Of a stretch of DNA of 64,000 nucleotides, positions 10,101 to 21,470 are shown piece after piece (the first letter of the stretch is position 1; each line of letters begins with the position of its first letter). The stretch covers positions 45,689,578-45,753,577 of the forward strand of contig NC_084793.1 of the NCBI RefSeq assembly GCF_963169125.1. The letters run 5' to 3'. The notes under the pieces are model-generated. The model saw only the letters and a program-made list of their open reading frames with translations. It made no database searches and had not been told where the DNA came from. The position numbers and the translations under genes are program-made. Source of the DNA: Humulus lupulus. Lineage: Eukaryota > Streptophyta > Magnoliopsida > Rosales > Cannabaceae.

Positions 10101-12367
10101 TCTTCTCCATCAATCAGAGGGGGTCTCTCATCTTCCCTTGCTCGAGAGTTATTGTTTTGGGCAGGCGATGGTGCAGCTGCCCTCTGACTGGTAGAAGCCT
10201 GATTGGGATTTTGGTTTCTTACATATTTCCTGAAATATCCTCTCGAGATCAGGCCTTCAATCTCGTCTTTTAGTTGCCTGCATTCATCGGTTGTATGTCC
10301 GATATCTCTATGGAATCTGCAGTATTTACTAGAATCTTTCTTTGCTTTTTGGTTCCTCATGGAGTCCGGACGCCTGAAAGGGACCTGGTTCTCATTAGCC
10401 AGGTAGATATTCTCCCGAGACTCATTTAGCTCGGTATACACTTTGTACACGGAGAAATATCTTTCCCCTTTCTTCTTCTTTCCCCCTTCTGCCTCGGGAT
10501 TATTCCCTTCATTCTTTATTCTTTTAGAAGGGTTATCCACAGGGGGTTTCGAGGTCGTAGGGTCTACCGAGTTCGAGGCAGAGTTTATGTTTGTTGTTGT
10601 AGTTACGGGCTGAGAGGCCATATTTAACGTTGACCTTGCCTCTTCTACATTAACAAACATCTGAGCTCGTCGATTGAACTCGGTTAAGGACCTCATGGGT
10701 TTCCTCTACATATCTTCCCAAAGAGGGCTTCCAGGCATTACCCCAGCTCGGACAGCCATCAGATGACCACTGTCATCTACGTCACGAGCTCGGGCGACTT
10801 CCAAATTGAACCTTGTAAGATAAATTTTCAATGTTTCATTCGGCTGCTGTCGGACATTGGTCAAGGAAGACACCTCGGGCCTTATTCCAATCATGGCTCT
10901 GAATTGCTTCTTGAAATCTCTAGATAATTGATCCCAAGAAGCAATTGAATGCCTCTTATATTTTTCGGACCAGTTTTTTGCTGGTCCTGTGAGCAAGGCT
11001 GGAAACAGCATGCATTTGAGCTCGTAGCCTACATTACTTGCTCTCATAATGGTATTGAACGTACTTAAGTGACTGTATGGATCTGAATTCCCATCAAACG
11101 GTGGGACATGAGGAATTCAGAATCCTTGAGGAAATGGGGTGCTGGAAATATGGGGGGCGAAGGGTTCGAGTTCCTCGTCACACTCTTTGTCCCGATCCCG
11201 ATCTCATTCATTTTGTAAGAGCCTGAACACTCTTTCTGGTTGATCAATCCTTTCTTGGACTGGATCCACGGGGGGTCTGACCTGAAATTTGTTATCATTG
11301 ATCAAAATTCCAGCTTCTCGCCTCCGCATGGGATTCTTGTGCCCATTTAGGTGATCCCTCAGGTCTGGGTTCGAGGGGTTATCATTACCGCAATTCTGGT
11401 TCAGGTGTTCCCGCAAATCTGGGTGATCCCTTCGATTCCCAGTATTTCTGCGTCCCCGGTCATACATACTGACCGATCTGGTGTCTCTTGAGCCTTCGCT
11501 GGTAAGGCTCATTGCGCGGTTGTTTCGAGATGGGTTCCTTTCTAGTTGTCTCATCTCAATAGTGTGAGACTGAGACATTTGGCTTCTCGTGGGCTGGGCG
11601 CCTCTACGTTCTCTAGCAGTCTCCCCATTCCCATGTTTCCGCCCAGCTCGCCTTTCCCTATCACCCTAAGTCAGTTGTGTGTTTCTCCGAGTTGGTGAGG
11701 GATATCTTATCGGCGATGGTGGGTGCCTTATGGGTGATGGTGGCTGCCATCCATAACGGGGCCTAGAAGGTCCCGAGTTTGCCTGTGCTGGTTCAAGAAT
11801 GTTCTGCGTGTTACCAGGATTTTGGGTCTGAGCTGCCGCGGGGTCTCGGTTATTCCCAGTCTCGGCTGGTACCTCAGCAGTTGAGTTGACAGGAGCTCCA
11901 GCCTGGGTATTTCTCCGGAGCCTTGAGGGAGTAGGCTGTTCTGCAGGTGGCGGAGGTTGCTCCGTTCTTCGTGTGGCAGTGTTTTTGCGAGGTCGCCCAT
12001 GAGGCCTGCGTGGTGGAACATGGATATCTCGTGGAGGTGGAGCCTGGGCCTCAGGCAGAGGTGGGGGCTGAGCCGCCTGTGCCTTGGCAGCTAGTCTGGC
12101 TAGCTCCTCGTTACGTTTCTTGGCCTTCGCCAACTGCTTTCGCAGCTGCCGGTTTTCAAGCTCCACAATAGGGACATATCGCTCAGGGTTGTAGTACATG
12201 TCATCGTCGTCCCTGGGGGCCTGTGGTACAGGTGTTCCTCGAGAGTCAGAGGACCCACTCCTCTCATCTGGATCCGAATTCATCATCGGCTGCTTCCCAG
12301 GGCGCCAGGGGTAGTCAACTTCCTCTAAGATTTCCTGCTCAGGAATATTAGGATCATTCGCGGCCAT
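10101..12367 (-). pseudogene. gag: Gag of element A, broken
   Basis: The likely start is the ATG at 12367 (MAANDPN), just inside the PBS, matching MATNNQN in element D. The N-terminal part is Pro/Arg-rich (many PPP and PRP runs). The central gag domain is at 10706-11047 (ELKCMLFP ... LTNVRQQPNETL ... LWEDM). A CCHC-like knuckle CRFHRDIGHTTDEC lies near 10280-10321. Stops interrupt the frame at about 11666, 11204, 11120 and 10704. All main segments stay in one frame, so decay here is mainly by point mutation. Gag forms the virus-like particle. Confidence 0.82.
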
Positions 12368-12423
12368 AGTTGATTCAGGGAGGCTTCTTCGACTGAATAG
12401 ACTCACGTACGTACTGCATAATG

Positions 12424-12441
12424 CTCTCAATGAAAGCACCA
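12424..12441 (-). other. Primer-binding site of element A
   Basis: Directly inside the 5' LTR the minus strand reads TGGTGCTTTCATTGAGAG, identical to the same site in element D (16413-16430). It starts with TGG, as expected for pairing with a tRNA CCA end. I cannot securely name the tRNA. Confidence 0.75.
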
Positions 12442-12444
12442 AAC

Positions 12445-13293
12445 TGTCAACACCATTTTTCGTCAACTTAAATCATAGAGCAATTAAACAACGTATACTA
12501 TGAAGCGAATGAATAATGAAGAAAGACAAGAAGGTTTTTTCGTGGTTCAGCAGTTAACTCTGCCTAGTCCACGAGTCTGTGTTATTAAGGCTTAAAGATT
12601 TCTGGAAATTCTTCAGAGATGAATTACCCAGAAATTATTCTCCAGCCAAAAGAAATCGATCCTTTTCAAGTGGTCTCCAGCCAAAAGAAATCGATCATTT
12701 TCAAGTGGTCATTCCCCCTCTATTTATAGGGGAGGTTACAGAGTTCATTCCCACATATTTCAGAAAGATATTCTGTATATCAATTTAAATAATGACATTA
12801 AATACAATATCTCCTATATATATGGAAACGTCCCATAAGAATCGGGGACGGATAACAGACTAAATAATATCCCTTAAATGTGGGGATTATACAACAATAA
12901 ATATGTCCATACGTAACGGGCTATCCCAGATGACTCATCGGGCCTTCGAGATCAGCGATCGAGCCTGTGGTTGTTGAGACTTATGGTATTGCTACAAGCT
13001 TGCCACCCTACTTCAGGACATGCTCGGAGTAGATTGACACTATCAAAGCTATCATACTCGAGTCTGCACTTTCCAAGCTCGGACTGTTTAATCCGAAGAC
13101 AATCGATATCAGATGTATCCCAACATCAAGTCATTTCGAACTCAGAAAGCATCCCGATGTTACACATCTTCGAGGTCGTTACTTTAGAGACCTTACAACT
13201 GGACCATACAGTGTTTTTATACATTTTGAGCTCACACTTGACGAGTCTAGTTTTCGAGGTCATAACTTCTGGTCTCGAAATCTGGGTGTAACA
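12445..13293 (-). repeat. 5' LTR of Tat element A
   Basis: 849-bp LTR. It differs in length from the 3' LTR by a 35-bp tandem duplication around 12640-12710 (CTCCAGCCAAAAGAAATCGA twice). A TATA box CTATAAATAG (minus) lies near 12718-12727. GACCTCGAA-type motifs occur in U3, as in element D. Confidence 0.9.
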
Positions 13294-13300
13294 CTATTTA

Positions 13301-13622
13301 ATATAACTTAACGTAAATGTTTGATTGAATTTAAATGATTATTATATTGTAACAAATGTGAAGATATTTATAATATCTTATCTCTTAAATTACCAAGTTT
13401 ATCATAATGCTTCACTAAAATATCTATAATAATTAAATAATCTAAAACTTAAATTGAAAATAACTAAAATATTATATATTATTTTATTTAATATAACTTA
13501 TAAAATCAAATATGTTTCTAATTGAATTTAAATGATTCTTATATTGTAACAAATGCGAAGATATTTATATTATCTTATTTTATAAATTACCAAGTTTACC
13601 TCTATGCTTCACTATAAATAGA
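13301..13622. repeat. 190-bp tandem repeat, about 1.7 copies, host of element A
   Basis: The sequence starting AATATAACTTA recurs at 13301 and 13491 (period 190 bp) with conserved TGTAACAAATG and AAATTACCAAGTTTA segments. The end of a preceding copy is at 482-520, on the other side of element A. The second copy runs into ACTATAAATAGAG (about 13610-13622), a TATA-like box, so the repeat could be the duplicated U3 of an old LTR rather than a satellite. Confidence 0.65.
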
Positions 13623-14338
13623 GTTTAAGTTCATTGGTAAAAGAGGCTTGAATTCTAATTCTCTAGAGAAAACCCTCTCACTTGTAATCATTTTTCTCTA
13701 TGGTGAAAATACTGCACGTTCTTTTTTTTTCATAATTCTTTTTCAATTATTATTACTACTATCGTTTTTATATATAGTCACTTTTAATTTGTGTAACTGT
13801 TTTTACTAATAAACTATTTTCATACTATTTAATTATGATACTATATACTTATCTATCTATTGTTGTGTTTTTTTTTTCATTTTTTATTTATCATTGCATT
13901 CATAAGATTGATTGTTGAAAACTTCAAATTCAGTATTTCACTTCCTTCTTATTTTTATTTTGTTAATCTCTTGTGTTAGTTTTTCCTTTTTTATCTTTTA
14001 TGGAGTCTCATGTTTGACCCAAAATACTTAGTGTATGATAATTCAATTTCAAAGAGTCATCATTGAGGTTTGGCATTAACTATTAACCCAACAGTATATC
14101 ATGTCAAAAAGTTGTTATTAAGAGTTCTATATGTGGATTTAGATTTCTTATTTTATGTATTTATACTCTGACATTTTTTTTGTATTTTTTTAATTTTTTT
14201 AGCAACCTTTCATATTTATAATAAAAATAAATAAATAAATTAACTTAAACCAATTAAAATCAAATAAGTTGTCACCATGTTATACACATGATTCTATTTT
14301 TTATCATTTTTTAATTCTATTTTTTTTTCTAATTTATG

Positions 14339-14339
14339 G

Positions 14340-14382
<43 letters not shown>
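14339..14382. repeat. (ATA)n microsatellite
   Basis: Uninterrupted AAT/ATA trinucleotide repeat, about 14 units, in the AT-rich spacer. Confidence 0.95.
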
Positions 14383-14383
<1 letters not shown>

Positions 14384-14749
14384 TAAACGTTTATTCAAAA
14401 TATTTATGCTTTTTATTTAAATGTAAATAGTTTTACAAAAATATATCTTAACAACATATATACTTTAAATTTGAATTCTAATTTGATTTATACAAAATTT
14501 AATTCAAATGACATTTAATTTGAATTCAAATTTTATTAGATATTTAATAATGATAATTTTTAATTAATTATAAATTATAAATATAACAATAAAAGTCATT
14601 TTTCTCACTTTTTATTCTATTTTTTTAATTTACTCTTAAAGGGAAAAAACTTTCTCATTTGTTATTCTAATAATAATTATAATAAATAACAATTAAAAAA
14701 TTTCATATATAATACTAAAGAATCTATCTATTTTTATTTTTAACCATTT

Positions 14750-15170
14750 TTGACAAAACACGGTTCCAAAAGTTAGATTTTAAAAATAAAGGTTACAAAT
14801 AAGTAATCGACCAAAATATATGTGGTTAAAATAATCTATCTATATATTATATTAATCTTTCGACAAACCATGAGATCCAAAAGTTAATTTTTAAAAATAA
14901 AGGGTCCAAACGGGTAATCGGCTAAAATACAAGATTCAAAATGGTGTGAACCATTGCAAAAAAATAATTTTTAGCCTTTTGAATAAATACATGGTGTACA
15001 TGTTAACTTTTAAAAATAAAGGGTCAAAACAGGTAAATGACTAAATTGTAATATTCAAATAATTGATCTATCTATTCATATTTTTAACATTTTGACAAAA
15101 TACGTAGTCTAAAAGTTTATTTTAAAAAATAAAGGATCTAAATGGGTAATCGGCCAAAATAAATCTTCCA
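14750..15170. repeat. Degenerate repeat, about four copies of 100-130 bp
   Basis: Four segments share the order ACAAA-(A/T)AC, CCAAAAGTTA, TTTTAAAAATAAAGG, GGTAATCGGC and CAAAATA (for example near 14751, 14860, 14990 and 15095). The copies are strongly diverged, so the array is old. Confidence 0.6.
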
Positions 15171-15231
15171 TAAAAATAGATTTATTTATACGTAATTTAT
15201 AATTTTTACAACAAAAAAATCAAGCAAAGCC

Positions 15232-15233
<2 letters not shown>

Positions 15234-15271
<38 letters not shown>
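15234..15271. repeat. (ATA)n microsatellite
   Basis: Second uninterrupted AAT trinucleotide run, about 12 units. Confidence 0.95.
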
Positions 15272-15274
<3 letters not shown>

Positions 15275-15357
15275 CAAAGCTCACAACAAGTTGGTTGAAT
15301 TTTATTTTTGGTACTTTAATTATTTATAATTTATCGAGAAAAAAATTAAATAACAAA

Positions 15358-15389
15358 AGACTGCGCGAAGCACGGTTATGTTTTCTAGT
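15358..15389 (+). mobile_element. Helitron-like 3' terminus
   Basis: CTGCGCGAAGCACGG can form an imperfect short stem-loop, followed about 10 nt later by CTAGT at 15385-15389 and a T. This is the pattern of Helitron 3' ends (stem-loop then CTRRT, insertion before T). The 5' end beginning TC was not identified, so element length is unknown. Confidence 0.45.
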
Positions 15390-15611
15390 TTGAAATATAA
15401 TATTAGGTTAAAAATAGTGATGAAGATGAAAAATGGGGTAATACTTTTGAAATTCATATTAGAATGAAAATCAGATTTTGAATTTGTTTATTATTTTTTT
15501 AATTTAAAAATAATTAATAACAATTTAATTATTTTTAATTTAATTTTTATTATATTTAATTTTTTAAAATGATTAATTAAGTATATAACATATGGCCCAA
15601 TAGAATATTGC
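15390..15611. other. AT-rich host segment left of element D
   Basis: Nothing recognisable. It continues on the other side of element D at 28343 once the CATGT duplication is removed. Confidence 0.6.
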
Positions 15612-15616
15612 CATGT

Positions 15617-16409
15617 TGTTATACCCAGGTTTCAAGCTATGTTAAATATGACCTCGAAAGGTGGATTCGCAGCAAGTGGGCTCATAAGGTTTGAAGTATG
15701 CTTCAGGATTGAATATCGAGCCTGCAAGTCACAGACGACCTCGAGTATGGTGACCTCGAAGTATTCATGACCTCGAAAGGTAGCTCCGGAAACGCATCCA
15801 TCCTCAGGGATGACCTCGGACCAGGGGTCCCGAGCTCAACGCACATACGATCTCGAAAGCCATGTGACCTCGGGAGATGTCTCTAGCTTGAAAGATGACG
15901 GGAAACCTGGGAAGCTAAAGCCTTGGAGATATATGATAACCACCTTGAATATCTATAAGTGTTGTCCATACGAGATGTAATCCTCATTTATTACTGTAAA
16001 TCCCCTAGAATCGTGGGATATTATTTGGTCAGTTATACGTCCCCTGGTCTTCGGGGGACGTTTCCTTTTATATTTGATTATAGACATTTAAAGCCATTAA
16101 TTTTATTCACAAAAAGAGTAACTACCCAAAATATGTGGGATAGTATTCTGCAGCCTTCTCTATAAATAGAGGGGTCATGCACCATTGTAATGGACAGAAA
16201 TTCTGAACCTTGAGAGAAAACTCTGAAGAATTCACGCTGAAGAATTTTAAGAGATAATCTTGAGTTTAATAACAGAGACTCGTGGACTAGGCAGATTTAA
16301 CTGCTGAACCACGTAAAAATCGTGTGTTTGTGTTGTCGTATTTAATTGGCCATTATCAGTTATTGTTTACGTGCTCTTCTTTCACTACTGACGAAAAATG
16401 GCGTCAACA
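15617..16409 (+). repeat. 5' LTR of Tat element D
   Basis: Begins TGTTATACCC, ends GGCGTCAACA. TATA box TATAAATA at 16161-16168. U3 carries seven copies of a GACCTCGA-type motif between 15649 and 15875. The U5 end carries an inverted repeat (CTGACG ... CGTCAA). Confidence 0.97.
15649..15875 (+). promoter_or_regulatory. U3 cluster of seven TGACCTCGAA-type motifs
   Basis: Variants of TGACCTCGAAAG start at about 15649, 15736, 15751, 15768, 15811, 15848 and 15864, upstream of the TATA box at 16161. They are repeated in the 3' LTR. The TGAC core resembles a W-box core, but the binding factor is unknown. Spacing is irregular, so this looks like a multi-site enhancer rather than a simple tandem repeat. 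Confidence 0.55.
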
Positions 16410-16412
16410 GTT

Positions 16413-16430
16413 TGGTGCTTTCATTGAGAG
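16413..16430 (+). other. Primer-binding site of element D
   Basis: TGGTGCTTTCATTGAGAG three bases after the 5' LTR end, identical to that of element A. tRNA identity not assigned. Confidence 0.78.
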
Positions 16431-16457
16431 CCTTAAGCATTCATCCCTAAGAAAATC

Positions 16458-18590
16458 ATGGCCACAAACAATCAGAACACACCTGAAGAAAATTACCCAA
16501 GACGTCCTGGAAAACAACCAATGGAAAACCCGGATGCTGAGGAGAGAAGTGGGTCCTCTGATTCCCGGGGACCACCCCCTCCACCAAGGGATGAGGATAT
16601 GTACTACAATCCGGAGCGGTACGTTCCTATTGTGGAACTTGAAAACTGACAACTGAAGCAGCTGTTGGCAGAGGCCAACAAACGGAATGAGGAGTTGACA
16701 AGGATAGTCGTAGAGGCGCAGGTGGCTCAGCCCCCGCCTCTGCGCGAAAACCAAGTCCCTCCTCCAAGGGACGTGCATGTTCCTCCCCGGAGGCCCCGCG
16801 GGCGTCCACGAAAAGATGCTGCCACAAGGAGGCCGACTCAACCTCCGACACCAGCAGAGCAATCCGCTCCACCTAGGCCCCAGAGGAGTACTCGAGCTCG
16901 GGCCCCGGCTAACCCGCCTGTGGAAGTGCCTGCAAGAGCTGAGAATAACCGAACCCCTGCAGAGGCTCGGACTCAGGTACCTGGGAGCGCACCAAATGCG
17001 ACCGACCCATCTCGAGCGAATTCCAGACCCTCTAGGCCGCGACAAGGGTGGCAGCCACCGTCGCCTATACGGTTTCCTCCGTCACCCATAAGATATCCTT
17101 CGCCCCCCCCCCCCCCCCCGCAGGAACGCTCAACATGTTCGAGATCAGAATGAAGGGCGTGCGGGGGAAAGACAAGGAAATAGGGAGACTTTCCAGGAGC
17201 GGAGAGGCACTCCATCTGAGAAAAGTCAGACGTCTCGGTCTCGCATGGCGGAGACGAGGTGACATAGAAAGAATCCATCACGGAATAACCGAGTAATGAG
17301 CTTCACCAGTGATGAGTCCGGAGAGACCAGGTTTGTTAGTAAACATGACCGAGGTCGTAATAACACTGGAAGCCGCAAGAATCGTCCCAACCTGTGAAAT
17401 CACCTGAACCAGAGTCGGGGTAATGGAGAACAAACAAATCCGGACCTAAGGGATCGCTTGAATAGGTGTAGAGATCCCTTACGGAGACGCGATCCTGGAA
17501 TCACGATCGATGACAATCAATTCCAGACAGCATCTCCTACTGACCCAGTCCAGGAAAGAATCGATCAGCTCGAAAGAGCCTTTAGGCTTTAAAAGAATGA
17601 ACGAGGAAATGGTCGATATGAGGACTCTGATGAGGAGCTCAAGCCGTTTGCTCCCCATATTTCCGACACTCAATTTCCTCAAGGGTTTCGAATTCCTCAC
17701 ATCCCTACGTTTGAAGGAAAGACCGATCCGTGTAGTCACCTGAGCACGTTCAACACTATCATGAGAGCCAGTAACGTGGGTTACGAGCTCAGGTGCATGT
17801 TGTTTCCAACATCATTGGCAGGACCTGCCAAAAGTTGGTTCGAAAAGTATAAGAGACACTCAATAACCTCATGGGAGCAGTTGTCTAAAGACTTTAAGAA
17901 GCAGTTCAGAGCAATGGTGGGGGTCAGACCAGAAGCATCCACCTTAACTAACGTCCGACAACAACCGGGCGAAACACTAAAAAGTTACTTAACAAGATTT
18001 AATCTGGAAGTAGCCCGAGCCCGGGATGTGGATGACAGTGGACACCTCATGGCTATCCGAGCTGGCGTATTACTGGGAAGTGCCCTTTGGGACGACATGC
18101 AAGGGAAACCGGTAAGGTCAATAACCGAATTTAACAGACGAGCGCAGAGGTTTATCAATGTAGAGGAAGCGAGGTTGACGCACAAAGCGACCTCCCAGTC
18201 GAAACTACAACAATAAAAATCAACTCTGCCTCAACCTCGGCAGACCCAGCAGCTCCAAAGCCTGCCACAGAGAACCCCTCCAAGAGGAAAAAGAACGAAG
18301 GAAGTAACCCCGAAGCTGAGGGAGGAAAGAAAAAGAAAAGGGAGAGGTATTTCTCCGTGTATAGAGTATACACCGAGCTCAATGAGTCTCGGGAGAACAT
18401 ATACCTGGCTAATGAGAACCAGGTCCCCTTTAGGCGCCCAGATCCGATGAGAAATCAAAAATCCAAGAGGGATTCCAGTAAATATTGTCAGTTCCATAGA
18501 GACACCAGACATACAACCGATGAATGTCGACAACTGAAGGACGAGATTGAAGGGTTGATCTCGAGAGGTTACTTCCGGAGTTATGTCAAA
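16458..18590 (+). pseudogene. gag: Gag of element D, broken
   Basis: Start ATG at 16458 (MATNNQN), 28 nt after the PBS. A TGA at 16647 replaces an Arg codon found in A. A run of 17 C at 17103-17119 inside a Pro-rich stretch shifts the frame by one. The central gag domain is in the shifted frame (17761-18216: ELRCMLFP, LTNVRQQPGETL, LWDDM). The frame returns near 18190 and continues through the knuckle CQFHRDTRHTTDEC (18486-18527), where the usual GH is RH. Further stops lie near 17394 and 17590. Gag would bind RNA and assemble the particle. Confidence 0.85.
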
Positions 18591-19545
18591 AACCAGAATA
18601 CTGGTCAGGCGGCCGCGAGCCAGAGAGTAGCCGCGCCTCCGACCACACAAAACAATAACTCCCGATCTCAGGAAGAAGACAGGCCCCCGCTGATAGATGG
18701 AGAGGATGTAATAACCATCTCGGGAGAGCCTCACCTCGCAGGAGGGGGCAGGAATGCCCAAAAGAGGTATGTTAACGAGTTGAAGACAGGGGACGGGTCT
18801 CCTTACGAACCCGAACCTAGGGCACCAAAAAGCCAGAGGATTGAAACACAACCAATAACCTTCACCGAGGAAGACGCCTCCCATGTTCAGTTCCCTCATC
18901 ATGATCCGTTGGTTATTACTCTTCAGTTGGCCAATAAAAGGGTCCACCGAGTTCTCATAGATAATGGGAGCTCAGTCAACATTCTTTATAAAGCAACCCT
19001 CGAGAAGATGGGACTCTCCCTTCGCGATCTGAAAGCATGTGCAACTACTTTGTATGGCTTTTCAGGAGAAGGAACTGCCTGTATGGGATCCATTGAGCTC
19101 CCCATGACCTTGGGAGACTATCCAGTCTCGGTGACCAAGATAATGGAGTTCGTGGTAGTAGACTTACCATCTGCCTACAATGTGCTGCTCGGGAGACCCG
19201 CCCTGGTCGGGCTGGGGGCAGTCTCATCAGTAAGGCATCTGGCCCTTAAGTTCCCGACCCCTAGTGGAGTCGGGACATTAAAAGGAGACCAATTGGCAGG
19301 GAGGGAATGCTATAGCATCTCCTTGAGGGGAAAGAAACAAACGAACACTCAAGCACTCGTCATCGTACAAAACAAAGACGGAACGGTCTTAGAGATTGAC
19401 GAAGAGATCGATCCGAGGATTGAGGAGAAAATTGACCTCGAACCTTTAGAGTAGCTCGAAGAAATTCAGCTCGAGGAAGCTGATCCCTCGAAGAAGGTGA
19501 AGGTCGGAAAACACCTCCAAGACGAGGCAAAATAGCAATTAATTT
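18591..19545 (+). CDS. pol: Aspartic protease region of element D
   Basis: Open from the knuckle segment through 19454 (ORF start 18357, 365 residues). The putative active site VLIDNGSSVNIL is at residues 199-210, D202 near 18960, followed by YGFSGE and SAYNVLLGRPALVG. Stops TAG at 19452 and near 19532 separate it from RT in the same frame, so a single read-through product is interrupted twice. It would process the polyprotein. Confidence 0.75.
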
Positions 19546-19550
19546 GCTTT

Positions 19551-21470
19551 TTGAAGAAAAACCAGGATGTCTTCGCGTGGTCGCACTCAGACATGGTGGG
19601 GATAAGCCTGAATGTAGCAAGCCACGCACTAAACATAGACAAAAGCTTTCCTCCGAAGCAACAAAAGCGAAGACAGCTGGACGAAGACAGAAAGAAGGCG
19701 TTAAAGGAGGAGGTTGATAGGTTAAAGGAAAACCGATTCATTAGAGATGCCTTTTACCCTGACTGGGTAGCCAATCTGGTGTTGGTCCCAAAGCCCAATG
19801 GGACGTGGAGAACCTATATAGACTATTCAGATCTCAACAAAGCTTGCCCAAAAGACTGTTTTCCGTTACCAAGGATTGACCAGCTCGTAGATGCCACGGC
19901 GGGGCATGGCCTGATGTCGTTCATGGATGCCTATTCTGGATATAACCAGATTCCCATGCATGCCCCCGACCAAGAACATACGAGCTTCATCACGGATAAA
20001 GGGCTATACTGCTATAATGTCATGCCATTCGGGCTTAAGAATGCTGGAGCCACATACCAGCGGCTCGTAAACATGATGTTTTCAGAACAAATAGGGAACA
20101 ACATGGAGGTTTATGTTGATGACATGCTTGTAAAGTCTCAACTCAACAAGAACCATGTTGATGACCTCGAAGAGTGCTTTGGAGTGCTCAGGAAGTATAA
20201 CATGAAGCTAAATCCTCAGAAGTGCACTTTTGGGGTATCTTCAGGAAAATTTCTGGGCTTTATTGTGAACTCTCGTGGAATCGAGGCTAACCCCGACAAG
20301 ATCAAGGCCCTGATTGACATGCCCTCACCTCGAAGGCACAAGGATGTCCAAAGTATGACTGGCAGGATGGCAGCCCTAAGCAGATTCATCTCGAAGTCTA
20401 CTGATCGGGGTCTTATATTTTTCAACTTACTGAGAGGAGGTAAGAAGTTTGAATGGACAGAGGAATGCGAGCTGGCCTTTCAGGAGCTCAAAAAGCACCT
20501 TGCAGAACCACCCATCCTGTCAAAACCTAAAACGGGGGAAATACTGTACCTATACCTTTCTACTACCAAACACGCGATAAGTGCAGTGCTCGTCCGAGAA
20601 GAAGAGAGGGTGCAAAGACCAGTTTATTACATCAGTAAAAGATTACTGGGGGCAGAGTCAAGATATCCATTGATGGAGAAACTCGTGCTCAGTCTAATTC
20701 ATTCATCCCGTAAGCTCCGCCCCTACTTTCAGGCACATCCCATCCATGTGCTAACTGATCAACCACTTATGCAAGTTCTGTCTAAACAAGAAGCTTCAGG
20801 TCGACTTCTTAAATGGGTTGTTGAGCTCGGACAGTTCGAGATCACCTACCACCCAAGAACGACCATTAAGGCACAGGCATTGGCGGACTTTATAGTGGAA
20901 TGTACTGGTATAGCCAACGACGAGGTAATAACCACGGCCCACGAGCTGTGGAAACTTTACGTCGACGGCTCGTCAAATGAAAATGGAGCAGGGGCAGGGG
21001 TCATTTTAGTTACCCCCGCAGGAAGCAGATTTTATTCTGCCCTAAGATTTGGCTTCAGAGCGTCGAATAATGAGGCCGAATACGAGGCTTTACTCGCGGG
21101 ACTTCGTATAGCTAAGGAGCTCAAAGCTAAAGCTATACATTGCTACAGTGACTCCCAGCTAGTGGTTAATCAAATCTTGGGTGAATACCAGGCTCGCGGC
21201 ACAAGAATGGCAGCTTATTTGGAGAAGGCAAAATCCGCGTTAGAGTGTTTCGAATTCTATACAATCGAACAGGTTCCCCGCGAGCAGAACTCGAATGCAG
21301 ATGCCTTAGCTCGACTCACCACGTCCGCCGAAAACGAAGAACTGAATGTTGTACCCATAGAACACCTATCAGCACCTAGCATTAACGAGCCAAAAGAGGA
21401 AGATGTGTGTATGATCGAAACAGAGCCGACCTGGATGACCCCGATAGTTGATTATCTCAAAAAACGGAGT
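19551..21470 (+). CDS. pol: Reverse transcriptase-RNase H of element D
   Basis: Long open frame (19551-21602, homologous until about 21470). RT motifs: KPNGTWRTYIDYSDLNKACP (residues 81-100), FMDAYSGYNQ (124-133), MPFGLKNAGATYQR (158-171), active site YVDD at 188-191. RNase H follows at LYVDGSSNENG, with the catalytic set D472, E510, D534 and D584 all visible. A frameshift near 21470 cuts it from integrase. This is the best-preserved pol segment in the window. It would copy element RNA into cDNA inside the particle. Confidence 0.93.

Larger units (their letters stand above)
521..13293 (-). mobile_element. Tat-lineage Ty3/gypsy retrotransposon A (complete structure, decayed coding)
   Basis: Two LTRs (521-1334 and 12445-13293) bound gag, protease, RT, RNase H and integrase on the minus strand in the gypsy order, followed by an antisense gene on the plus strand and a 3' LTR. 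A primer-binding site lies inside the 5' LTR at 12424-12441 and a polypurine tract inside the 3' LTR at 1335-1350. Flanking 5-mers TTATT (516-520) and CTATT (13294-13298) agree at four of five bases. Removing the element restores a continuous host sequence that matches the next repeat copy at 13471-13500 exactly, which confirms both ends. Span about 12.8 kb. Coding regions carry several stops and frameshifts, so it is non-functional. It is the same lineage as element D, with closely similar proteins but different LTRs. Confidence 0.93.
13623..15357. other. AT-rich spacer without genes
   Basis: No protein-coding signal on either strand. It holds two (ATA)n microsatellites and a degenerate repeat array, listed separately, plus poly-T and poly-A runs. 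The segment may be the body of a non-autonomous Helitron, since a Helitron-like 3' end lies just beyond it. Confidence 0.6.

Noticed and set aside
16404..17045. 213-codon minus-strand frame opposite gag of D
   Set aside because: Shadow of the Pro/Arg-rich gag frame; Ser/Arg/Trp composition is the complement of Pro codons.
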